From positions 248,001-312,000 of the forward strand of contig JAAKBF010000087.1 in assembly GCA_012656075.1 (NCBI GenBank): a stretch of DNA of 64,000 nucleotides, given 5' to 3'. Of the stretch, positions 24,256 through 33,723 are shown one piece after another. Numbering within the stretch: position 1 is the first letter of the stretch; the number at the start of each line of letters is the position of its first letter. Origin of the DNA: Phytophthora hibernalis. Lineage: Eukaryota > Oomycota > Peronosporomycetes > Peronosporales > Peronosporaceae. The notes under the pieces were generated by a model that worked only from the letters and a program-made list of their open reading frames with translations, searched no databases and had not been told where the DNA came from. The translations under genes were made by a program, and so were the position numbers.

Positions 24256-26834
24256 TTAAGCTTGCGCCACGCCAGCGATTTCCACAAAAATTACCAGCTT
24301 GTCAACATGATTGCAAACGCGCTCACCAGTGCAGGTGACACTATTACAATTGTTTGTGATGTGCTCAATCGTCTCAGTCTGCTTTAAGCGAGGTCGCCGC
24401 ATTTCAACGCTCGATTCAGTGTCGATGCGGTAAAATACTGCACGATTCAACCATGGATATCTTCTCGTAGCATCATTAAATCGGTTTTGTTTTCGGCCAC
24501 GCTTTGACAGCGTGAAGAAGGATTGCAGACTCTGCACCGCGCTCACAAAAACCAAGATGACGGCGCAATCCACAGGAACTTGCTGGAAGCATGTCTTCAG
24601 GTCGTCATTGGTAAAAGAGTGCTGGCTGAAGTTGCAGTGGAAGAAGATTGTACCTGTTCGTACGTTAATCGTGTTTTCATCCGCGTTTCCAATTTGCATA
24701 AGAGTCCCCAAATTCAGTGTGGTTGCGACAAGAAATTCCGGCCAGGCTACGGTGAGCGGCGCTAGAAACGATACCACCACGGAAGTGTCAAGCTTCAGCA
24801 CGCCCTTGGGGATTTTGACCAGCTTATGACGGTACTTCATAACCCCCAGCTCAAATAGCAAGGCCGAGAAGAAGTTTGTGAACGGCACCCCATCAAACCC
24901 GTTCTGCCGGCTAGCAATCACAATCGCGCCTGTCACAAGCGCCACCATACCAACATCGGTTTTCTCATTTGCTCTGGAAAAATAGGCGTCGTAGAATGAG
25001 ATCGGTCGAGCCGCGTTGTCATTAACCCCGTAGATGGTACCCAAGCACAGATGCAGGAAGGCCTCTTCACGCGGACCCGGAAACACGCTACGCCACCGCC
25101 ACGGTTCAGCCCCATTCTCGTCCTTTACTGGACAATCTGAATCTCGAAGCCACAGCTGGAATGCCTCCGGCTCGTCAAGACAAGAAAAGTCTCCGATCGG
25201 AAGATGGCTGGAATGATCGTGCGTACAATAGCTGCCAGCAAGAAACATTCTCACATGGCTTTCATCAAACTCGTCACAAAAGTATCTGCTCCAGCCAACA
25301 AAAGATACGCCAATTGTTGCAACCATCCGATTCATGTACTTCTTCAAGTCCATGTTGTCATCGAGCGGATGCAAGTGCACATAATCGACCGCCACTTTCG
25401 CGAATAAAGGTCTACTGTGACTAATGATCGCTTGCAAGTCGCCGCGCAGACAGCTCATTGATGGATCTTGGAAACGAGGAAGAAGCGGGAACACTACACA
25501 CCACAACTCATCACCTGGTTTTGACCTCATGGCTGTCTGGAGAAGGTCCTTAGTGACTCGATTCGTAGCACTCACAATGACTGGTAGCCCGAACGAGCGA
25601 AACACATTTCGGATGAAGCGAACCTTTCGGGTCCACTTGATCTTGTCCTCATCGCCCACGCTTGTGTCAAGGCCAGGAAATTGGTCGAGAAAAAACACAC
25701 AGCGTCTACCTGTAGCCTGCCGATATTTCAACGCATTCACAACTTCTTCCCGCGTTCTGGGCCCAGTGAAGGTGGGCAGATCGTGCACCAGAGCGAATAT
25801 AAACGCATAGGTGTGCAACTCCGGCTGCATTAACATATCCGAGACTTCGGCCTCGCCGACTGTCAGCACGTCTTTCTCCACACAACGAGCGAAAGAGTTA
25901 GACCGATGGAAGAAAGCCCAGCGCACAGGCTCTAATTCTTCTCCGCACACGACACAAAATACATCGAGTTCAGGACGAAGCATCAAGTTGTAAGCCATCT
26001 GCGTCTTGCCCATTCCGGAAGAGCTCACGAGGAGAATAAAAGGAATCACTTGTTGGCCGAGCGAATTCAAGTTTTGCACGGTTGATACGAGCTCACTCAC
26101 CTCCGGTGTGTCCGCCAGTGCGTTTGCCGTTTTGAGACGCAAGGTTGAGTACTTCTCGTGGTGCTCCTCTTCCTCCATCTCAAACTTTACTGGTCGGAGC
26201 ACTATCACATGGATTTTGCCCTCTTGATAAGGGTGAAAATTTTCTGCGATCGTGCGAAGTGGGTCCAGCTTCTCACGGAGCCAGTGGCTCGTAGCTGTCT
26301 GATTTCCAGCAATTAGTTCATCTATGTCAGCAGAGTCGTCAAGCCATTGCCCCTTGTCGTCTTTGGCGATGTAGAGGTCCAACGTACTGGGACGCATATC
26401 TAGCACGGCGTCGAACTGCTGCCTTTTCAGCACACACTGAAGGCCGTAGACGCTGTCCGACTTCTTGATAACCACACCGAACGATGTGGCGTGCTCTGCT
26501 CCGACAGTTACGCACCATAGCTTCACCTCGTCGTCTCTGATCGCCATGTCCAGTCGTTCATCCAAGGTCATCAGGTAGCATACTTTCACCAGCAAGTGAA
26601 GCTTGCGATTGCCCAATTGATCCAACGAAAGTACTGGTCCACTTTATCGTTTGGACTTAGTGCATTCACACAGAATTTGTCGACAGTCTTCTCTTCCCCC
26701 TCCATCAGCGCCTGCACCACATCCGCATCCATAGAAATCCACTGTCCGTCAGGGCTCCCGATTATGACATTTTTATTTATGAGGAGGCCTCCTCCGACAT
26801 AAATAATGGCATGAGCAATCTGAAATCGATACAT
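24256..26834 (-). CDS. CRN-B: Crinkler-type protein, tandem headers, NTPase, catalytically lost REase domain
   Basis: Paralogue of CRN-A. A first, partial header runs 26834 to about 26630 (GQWISMDADVVQAL); after one missing base near 26625 the frame continues into RKLHLLVKV, the end of that header. A second, complete header follows, with LDLYIAKDDKGQWL (residues 82-95 of the 789-residue main frame) and ending KIHVIVLRP. The NTPase has Walker A SSSGMGKT (residues 201-208) and Walker B FFLDQF, both intact. The C-terminal REase-like domain aligns with CRN-A, but the catalytic ECK is replaced by HCN (FFHCNF), so cleavage activity is not expected. No start ATG is secure for the first header. It is divergent from CRN-C, 364 bases apart. 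Confidence 0.75.
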
Positions 26835-27198
26835 AAATTATGTCATCTTACTGCAGTGAGCAATAAATCTAGTTGACGTTACATTGCACCTACAAAAACA
26901 TGAAAATCTAACTGTGGAGATGTTTGTGTGGGGAGTACAAGCACATACTACGTAGCGCCTCGCTTAGAAACTCTTTTGACAACGGATTTGACAGCTTGAA
27001 CGACTTTATTAGGACGAAGACTGGGCGCCATAAATTATGTGGCGGAGTGTCCTAAATAAATTATGTTATGGTCTTCATGGTTGGCTGAAATAAATATATT
27101 TATGGTTTCATAAGAAATTATTGAAAAGACTCCGGAACACGAAACGAAAAAGACTGACTCTGTTTCTCGCGCATCGACGCCCACAGGGCGATGGCTGA
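26835..27198. other. shared upstream region of CRN-B and CRN-C with palindromes
   Basis: AT-rich intergenic DNA between divergent paralogues. ATAAATTATGT occurs three times (about 26831, 27030 and 27056). The middle copy sits in the hairpin CGCCATAAATTATGTGGCG. Just inside CRN-B, near 26780, lies the perfect palindrome GAGGAGGCCTCCTC. No clear core promoter was found. Confidence 0.4.
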
Positions 27199-28730
27199 AT
27201 GCGACGTCAAAGAAAGTCGTCCTTTTTGAAGCGGGGTGAGATTGCTACAGTTGACGCCATGTGCGAACAAATATTAACTACATCAGATGTAGCAGACGAG
27301 AACTTCCGTGCGCTAGATCGCAAAAAAATCCACGTTCTCGTTGTAATCAAGCCACGACCGGTTTTGGGCAAGCGAGCCCGACAATCACCTGACGCAAGAA
27401 ACAGTAAAGTGGAGCTGTCGTGTTTACTTGTTGGAAGACAGAACGACATGGTGTTTCCGGTAAATATGAAAAGATCACGCGATGTCGCAGCACTTCTGGA
27501 GAAGATCAAGGCATTGAAGTTTGACGATATTTTGTCGATCCGTGCTGACACGTTGTACCTGTACATCGCCCGGGATCAGAAGGGAAAATGGTTAGAGGAT
27601 TCTGCACATGATGCTGTAGACCTCCGCGCTGGGGATGCAGCGGCGGTCCATAAGTGGCTTTTTCAAAAGCTCGAGTCAAGGGACAACATCGGGGAGATAT
27701 TTCAGTCTGTTGAACGTCGACGAATCCACGTGCTCGTGCTTCCACCCACAAGAATCTCAATGACAGAAGATAACGACAGCAGGCATTTTGTCGCAGCGTA
27801 TCAGCGAACCGCGAACAAGCTGAAGGACGCAAACGAAGTTCGAGCACTCGTGAGGGAAGTAAGTTCTCTCAGCAACACGAGCCAGTCAACAATGCCGTTT
27901 ATTATCTTGGAGAGCTCTTCCGGAATGGGAAGAACGCAGATGGCATTCACCTTGATGGCCCGCGGTGACTTGGAATTGGTTTATATTAGATGTGAAGTCC
28001 GGCCAACGGACGTACGCTGGGCATTCTTTCGGCGTTCTCTTGCATTCGCACTTTGCGTGGAAAAGGACATGCAGCATGTTGAAGCCGGAGTCTCGGAAAT
28101 ATCAAACCAATTGGACCTATACTCTTACGCATTCATTTGGCTGTATTAAGTAAAGTGCCTGTGTTTACTGGCCCGCCGACTCGAAAGGAAGTGTTGCGTG
28201 CGTTAAGAAATTGGAGCGGCAAGCGTATCGTATTCTTCCTCAATGAGTACCCATATCTTGACGCAGCTGAAAGTGAAGCGAGCGTTCATAAAATTCGTTT
28301 TATACGAAACGTGTTTCGCTCCCTCAAGTTGCCTGTCGTTGTGAATGCAACAAATGGGATAGCCAAAGACCTCCTGGAAACGGTCATGAAGACGGAAAGA
28401 ATGGACGAGTTGTGGTGTCTTGTATTTCCGCTCCTTCCTCGTTTCCAGGATTTATCTGTGGACAGTCTGCGGAGCGACTTGCAGGCGATTATTAGCCACA
28501 GTAGACCTTTATTCGCGAAAATGGCGGTCGATTACGCGCGCTTACACCCACTCGATGAATCCATGGACTTAGCGGACTATCTGGACACGATGGTAGCAGA
28601 ATTTGGTTCTGAATGGAAAAACTATCGATCTAAAAATTTCGTGTCGGTCAAGTTCGTCTATTCCTTGCTGCAAGTTTCGTGGCCAGACCTGACAAAAATT
28701 CCTAGACTAGAGGCCAGTTTACTTGGCTAA
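27199..28730 (+). pseudogene. CRN-C: truncated Crinkler paralogue with lost NTPase residues
   Basis: Same family as CRN-B. A partial header end (KKIHVLVVIKP, residues 43-52) precedes a complete header with LYLYIARDQKGKWLEDS (119-135) ending RRIHVLVLPP. In the NTPase the Walker A lysine is arginine (SSGMGRT, residues 240-246) and the Walker B aspartate is asparagine (FFLNEY, near 28234-28245). The frame breaks once near 28140 by one missing base. The protein then stops at 28730, before any nuclease domain. Loss of both nucleotide-binding residues plus C-terminal truncation makes this a pseudogene or a non-catalytic relative, regardless of the frame break. Confidence 0.75.
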
Positions 28731-28883
28731 GAGCATCTCCAACGCGGAGACCCCATCTGGATAGCAAACCGCAAAATAAACCGGTAAATACCGGTTTCAA
28801 AGGGGATTGGTCCCTCGATTTCCCAACGCTACAGACCTTAACCAGACTTCAACCAGTTGTGACACGAGGGGCGCGGGCGCAAG

Positions 28884-29324
28884 ATGAACTCCCCATCAGA
28901 CGACGAGCTGTCGGACAGTGAGAGCAGTGACCCCCTTTGCTGTAGACATGACGAGCTAACGTTAGGTCAATTCGACCTTGTGCTTCCAGTTACAAGGACA
29001 TGCCACTTACCGGATGGGAAGTTGACATCAATTTGCGTAGCTGCCCATGCAACTACTTCTTCAAGTTTGCACACTGCATTCACTTGGGCTACGCTCTACG
29101 CCTCCGAGGTGTTGCTGAAAGTGACGAGCGGCATACCGTGGACCGAAGCGATTAAGACGAGAGAATGGAGTTCTTCCTGGCAGGCCTACATCCAACCTGC
29201 ACGCATTAGACAAACACTAGAGTTAGCGAACTGCATATTCCAGGTTAATCACAGCTCCTTCGCTTTCCTTTTTCATTGTGAAGGTATTTCTCTTACCATC
29301 AGCAGCAGCACTGGGCGCCGATAG
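28884..29324 (+). CDS. hypothetical protein, possible transposon remnant
   Basis: A 146-codon frame starting MNSPSDDELSDSESSDP, an acidic-serine N terminus. I recognise no domain. Upstream, at about 28731-28760, lies AAGAGCATCTCCAACGC, which resembles ends of some class II elements; no matching inverted end was found downstream. It may be a transposon relic or chance. Confidence 0.25.
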   Translation: MNSPSDDELSDSESSDPLCCRHDELTLGQFDLVLPVTRTCHLPDGKLTSICVAAHATTSSSLHTAFTWATLYASEVLLKVTSGIPWTEAIKTREWSSSWQAYIQPARIRQTLELANCIFQVNHSSFAFLFHCEGISLTISSSTGRR

Positions 29325-29408
29325 TACAGCAAGTGCGCTAAAGCAGCGACCAATGAGTATTTGATGCTGCACACACATTGCCTTCTTGTAGCATTTCATG
29401 CTGCTCTT

Positions 29409-29663
29409 CTATCGTAGCTCGTGCCACTCTCTTTGTGTGAAGACCAGCCCGGCCATCCCTCCCACCAACAAGTACTTGATCATCGGGTAGTCGTTGAGCA
29501 AAATGGCCAGCATTCCCACGTAAGAAACCGATCTAAAAGCAACAAATTCGTTTGTTCCGATAACATACAGCAAAATAAAAAACAGCACAGCTCCACATAC
29601 GCTCTGGCGATGTCCAAGACGTCCTTGCGCTCGAGCCACGACTCGGAGTACGCATACTGGATG
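29409..29663 (-). CDS. 3' exons of an unrecognised membrane protein
   Basis: Two exons join perfectly in frame. Exon 29663-29602 (about) encodes IQYAYSESWLERKDVLDIAR. A GT-AG intron of about 69 bases follows, then exon 29532-29409 encodes SVSYVGMLAILLNDYP, a second hydrophobic stretch KYLLVGGMAGLVF and the end HELR. Two likely membrane helices. The 5' part is unclear: an exon ending near 29775 with a 50-base intron could give RHIESWRAERQAYRC before it, but the DNA further upstream is repetitive. Function unknown. Confidence 0.5.
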   Translation of the reverse strand, partial: HPVCVLRVVARAQGRLGHRQSVCGAVLFFILLYVIGTNEFVAFRSVSYVGMLAILLNDYPMIKYLLVGGMAGLVFTQREWHELR

Positions 29664-29829
29664 CTATAACATCAACTCAACAATACCATCGTCAGTCTAG
29701 CATTACCAGCGGTACGCTTGCCGTTCTCATGTAGTGTACCTGTTGTCGTTCTGTCAGGGGCACTTCACCTGCTCTCCAGCTTTCGATGTGTCTCCTCTTC
29801 CTGCCGGGGCAGCGATCCTGGCGTCCTGC

Positions 29830-29935
29830 TGACGAAGAGCGCCATCACCAGCAGCATACCTGGCCTCGAGCAGCCGAAGAGCGCCATCGCCAGCAGCACT
29901 GCGAGCAGTACCTGGCTTCGAGCTGCCAGGTGGTC
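29830..29935. repeat. imperfect tandem duplication
   Basis: GAAGAGCGCCATCACCAGCAGCA and its near copy with ATCG in place of ATCA occur about 42 bases apart, each followed by ACCTGGCxTCGAGC. Open frames through it are a by-product of the repeat. Confidence 0.5.
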
Positions 29936-30249
29936 TCCTCGTGCCATCATGTTGTCGATGGGTGGCGCACCCACCACTAGCAGCAGAGCTATGAACAGTT
30001 AAAGATGCATCGCGGCCTCCTGTCGTCATACCAGGGGCCTGCGCGCATGTAGTAGTGCTTCCGGGGTCGTAGGGGCGACGCGCCTGCCTTCGTGCTGAGG
30101 AGGGTCCACTTTTCCCTGTCGGGACCCAGGGCCCGCGCTCGGGGCGGCGCGATTGCTTCGTCCTGTCAGGGGCGACGGAGCCTTCTCTGGTGTGCCAAAA
30201 AGATTGTGCCATCGGTGAGACACTTTGCCATTGACAGCGATCCTTTCTC

Positions 30250-31640
30250 GTGTACGGGTGCCACGAGCTAATTGCGGGTGTCGGAGTCTACAATCAGGGG
30301 TGTTTCGAGTATTTTCACGTTGACAGTCTAGTGTCTTCGCGTCCGCGTCTTGCACGGCTGCAGCCGGAAGAGAAGGTCGTTGAAGTGCGCAGACGTCGAT
30401 ATCGGACTCGCACGGGTCGATACGTGCTTGAGTTCGAGATACAGCGCCTGAACAGCAACAACAATTCAGCAGAGTCGGAGAAGATGTGGATTAATCTGAA
30501 AGATTACGAGCAACTGTGGATGGAGGGACGCCTCTGACTTGATGGTGAGGACACAGATGCCAATCAGTACAAATACGACGGAAGCCCAGGCGTGAGCGAA
30601 TTCGTAATCCCCGAGCAACCACCCGCAGCAGCAGACAGGATTGTGGCACCCGTCGTCTAGGGAATCGAGGACGATTCGTAAGACAGGGGAAGAGAGTAAC
30701 AGTATGCAATACTGTGGCAGCGGAGCGTAAGGGCGAGGACAGCAGGTGAGCAGAAAGGTAACAGCGGAGGACAGCAGCGGACAAGGGCACGCAGGACAGA
30801 CCAAGATGCGCAGCCGGACAGCACAGACGGGTATGGGCCGGTGGTTGGCGGGCCGACCCGCCAGAAGATCGCTCTACCAGGCCGATGGAAGTGTGAAAGG
30901 CCGCGAAGGAGGGACGACCAAGATGTACAGCAGACCTGAGAGGCGAGGAAAAGGAGAGGCGACGTCAAGACCACGAAGTACGGCCAGGATCCACCGCCAG
31001 AAGTCGCTGATTTGTACCCACAAGCGAGGGCATGCATGTTTAGGATAGGAAGCCGCTCAGTTCGCAATCTGCCGAAGAGACCAGAGGTGAACACCGGAGA
31101 CCACAGCTGACACGCCGCGAGGTGTCGAGAGCTAACTACGTAATAAAGTCAGTAAAGCCCAGCAAAGCAGCCCGCACGTACAGGCAGAGGGAAGCGAGCA
31201 GCCGCAGCAGGAGACTCAAGGCAAGGAAACTTGGCGCGTGAGCGACACGGGTAGATTAGCCCCGTTTGGTTGTAGTGCGGTAGTCCCGACGACAGTAGAG
31301 CTAGCCCGCGAGGTAGTTTAGCCCATCCAGTGCAGCCGTCGTGCAGGGTTAGCCCGGCTCCAGGCACCAGCGACCAAAGAGAGGGTACCCCAGCCAGCCC
31401 CCGTGGTACACTAGCCTACCCGGTGCAGTGCCTGGACAACCAGTTAGACCGCCAAGGAAACTACCACACCAGACGACTGAACACACGGAGACGTACGCCT
31501 AGTGCAGTGTATATTTGATAAGTAGCTGCGTGTGTAGAGTACGAGGTGGACATCTCTACTGGAAAATACCTTTGGCCGAAGGCAAGACCGGACAGTACGT
31601 GGTGACCGAGTTGATCGCTATTGGAGCTGCGAGTTGAAGA
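30250..31640 (+). mobile_element. 3' end of an LTR retroelement plus LTR-like tail
   Basis: A 95-codon frame (30250-30537) ends with VVEVRRRRYRTRTGRYVLEF and then INLKDYEQLWMEGRL, which resembles the C-terminal tail of oomycete Ty3/Gypsy-type polyproteins. The 1.1 kb after the stop has no coding sense. It contains five loosely spaced TAGCCC motifs (31255-31420) and reads like LTR or untranslated element DNA. I could not define TG...CA ends. The call rests on resemblance and is moderate. Confidence 0.45.
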
Positions 31641-31669
31641 CTATTATTGCTGCATCTTTGTTTAGCAGG

Positions 31670-31966
31670 AGGAAAGGATTCCACGCACTCTATGACAAGA
31701 AACTTAGGTCAATATCATTTCATCGAGCTTTTCTAAACGCTGAAAAGTATGAACAGAACGAAGAACAAAGACAGCATTGATATTCTCTTCCTGGGGGTAA
31801 AGTCTCAGTTGAGTGTAAGGATTATCAAACGCGTAATCTTTCAAGTGACCACGTCGCAGCCATTTTTAAGCGCGTTCCGGCTGAAGCGGTTGTTCACTTG
31901 GTGGTAACAAATACTCTTCAAGGTAGCTACTACTGTAGTATTTCACAACGCTCCTCAAACTCTTGA
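31670..31966 (+). pseudogene. CRN nuclease-domain fragment (REase only)
   Basis: An in-frame translation from 31670, with one internal TGA at 31784-31786, reads GGKVSVECKDYQTRNLSSDH and then VAAIFKRVPAEAVVHLVVT. It aligns with the CRN-A nuclease (GKITVECKDYRSRPISSRDV) and keeps the catalytic ECK, then stops at 31966. No header or NTPase lies upstream; instead retroelement tail abuts it. This is an orphan piece of a Crinkler gene, probably moved or truncated by recombination. Confidence 0.7.
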
Positions 31967-32371
31967 GCGTCTCTTCAAAATCTGGATCGTGAACACAAGA
32001 AATAGGTTTGACCACGACAACATCATCATTGCAAGAGCAGAATTAATCTAAAAATCGCGTTCATGACAGCAAAGCTTCAACACATCAGCATCACTTGGTG
32101 ACTGTCGATACTTTCGTAGCTCACCAGGTTGTGGTATCTCGCTTGCATTTTTTGCTGTCCCTCTAACAACACGGCTACAGTTGGGCTGTTGTCGTCCTCC
32201 CAAAGCTTTTCGGACGGTTCATAACTTCCGCAGGGCCCACATCCAATCCACACACACGAGCGACCAGCAGCTTGTCAATACCCGAGATTAATGAAGATCA
32301 CTTCATTTTTTGTCCGACTGCTCCTTCGCTTCCAACTCCTAGCTATCGGCGGTATGCCTGGTTTTGGAAGT
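31967..32371. other. boundary spacer
   Basis: No gene seen. It marks the change from effector and transposon DNA to the gene-dense block and holds the 3' flank of the RRM gene. Confidence 0.4.
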
Positions 32372-33533
32372 CTACTCCCTCTTGTCCAGACGCACCTCGA
32401 TCTCGCGGCCTTCTATTTCCAATCCGTTCAGGAGCTCTGCAGGTCATACAGCAAGCAAAACATGGTTAATCAAATGGAAACATCACCGTACAGCGAAAAA
32501 GCCACTGACCGATCGCTTGACTTGCATCCGCCGCAGTCGTGTAGCGGATAATTCCGAAACCGCGCGAACGGCCATCCGGGTACTCGGCAATATCAGCGCG
32601 CTCCACTTCACCCACCGTACGGAACATGTCCTTCAGCTGCTGCCAATTGGTTTCCCACGGAAGCTGCACATCACAAAATAAAAAAATCAGCCCCAAACCC
32701 CTCATTTCCACCACCCTAGCAACGTACGTTGCCGACGTAAAGCTGGCGACCTTCTCCATTCACACGCGGAGCGGCCGCGCGCTTGGCGAACTTGGAGATG
32801 CTGCCACCTTCCGGCTCCCTGTCTTCACGGACGAAGATGAGTCGTCCTTCCAGCTCCGAGTTGTTGAGCTCTTCAATGGCCTTGGCAGCTTCGTCCTGCG
32901 TGGAAAACTCCACCAATCCACAGCCCTTGGAGCGGCCATTGGCTTCTTCCAGCACTAGATACAAAAAAACATCAAATCAGCCACAAAACTACCTCTAAAT
33001 CAACTGTAGAACTCACCATCAGCATGCACCACCGTGCCTGCCTTCTTCATGTGGTCCTTGAGCTCCTGCCACTTGACGTTCCACGACAAGTTGCCCACAT
33101 ACACGCGAAAGCCGCGTTTAGGCTTCACAGCAGCCACTGGTTGAGCTTCACGGTCCTCGCGCACGAAAATCTTGCGCCCACCCAATTCCGAGTCATTGAG
33201 TGTAGCAATGGCATTTTGTGCCTCTTCCGGTGTCGCGTACGAGACGACACCGCATCCCTGAGGTGCACCACACCAAAGTCACTCTCCGAATCTCAGTCCC
33301 TCCCTTTAGTGACATACCTTGGACCGCCCGTTCCACTCCAGGACCGTTGCCTGCCCCACAGATCCTGCGGCCTGCATATGGTCCTTGAGATCCTGCCACT
33401 TGATGCTCCAGGACAGGTTGCCCACGTACACGCGGCAGTCCGCGGGAGCCTGCGCCTGTTCCGCGTCCACGGTTGCGTCCTGCATAATTTGGTCCAATGA
33501 CTTGTCCAGCTTCTTTTCCGTGTTGTCCGTCAT
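32372..33533 (-). CDS. RNA-binding protein with three RRM domains, five exons
   Basis: Exons 33533-33318, 33257-33017, 32954-32728, 32663-32510 and 32436-32372 join in frame across GT-AG introns of 59-73 bases to give 300 residues. RRM1 has RNP2 VYVGNL at 35-40 and RNP1 GCGVVSYA at 73-80. RRM2 has VYVGNL at 124-129 and GCGLVEF at 163-169. RRM3 has LYVGN at 224-228 and RGFGIIRY at 262-269. All three lack the extra aromatic of strong canonical RNP1 in part, yet are clear RRMs. The first two are very alike (GNLSWxxKWQ[DE]LKDHM), a sign of internal duplication. Likely a nuclear or cytoplasmic mRNA-binding protein. No frame breaks. Confidence 0.93.
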
Positions 33534-33556
33534 CTTGGCTTGTCACTTGGTGTGTC

Positions 33557-33572
33557 AAATTGGAAACTGAAG
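33557..33572 (-). promoter_or_regulatory. oomycete Inr/FPR core promoter of the RRM gene
   Basis: Reads CTTCAGTTTCCAATTT on the minus strand, 13 of 16 matches, ending 24 bases before the ATG at 33533. Confidence 0.65.
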
Positions 33573-33723
33573 GCGAATCAGGCGCTGAGAGAGCTGGGCA
33601 TAGTGAACGCGAGTGAATCGGTTTGGACAGGAAGATCGCGCGTATTGGATGAAAAGACCCGCCGTCGGATAAAAACATGATTGGTGGATAACCGTTGTGA
33701 ACTGCGGAGCGGAATGAGGTAGT

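Noticed and set aside
28731..29340. Possible class II transposon with GAGCATCTCCAACGC end
   Set aside because: No matching inverted end or transposase motif was found within reach, so only a remark is kept.
29754..30212. 152-codon minus-strand open frame rich in Arg, Pro and Gly
   Set aside because: It passes through a short tandem duplication and repetitive DNA, and has no domain or splice support.
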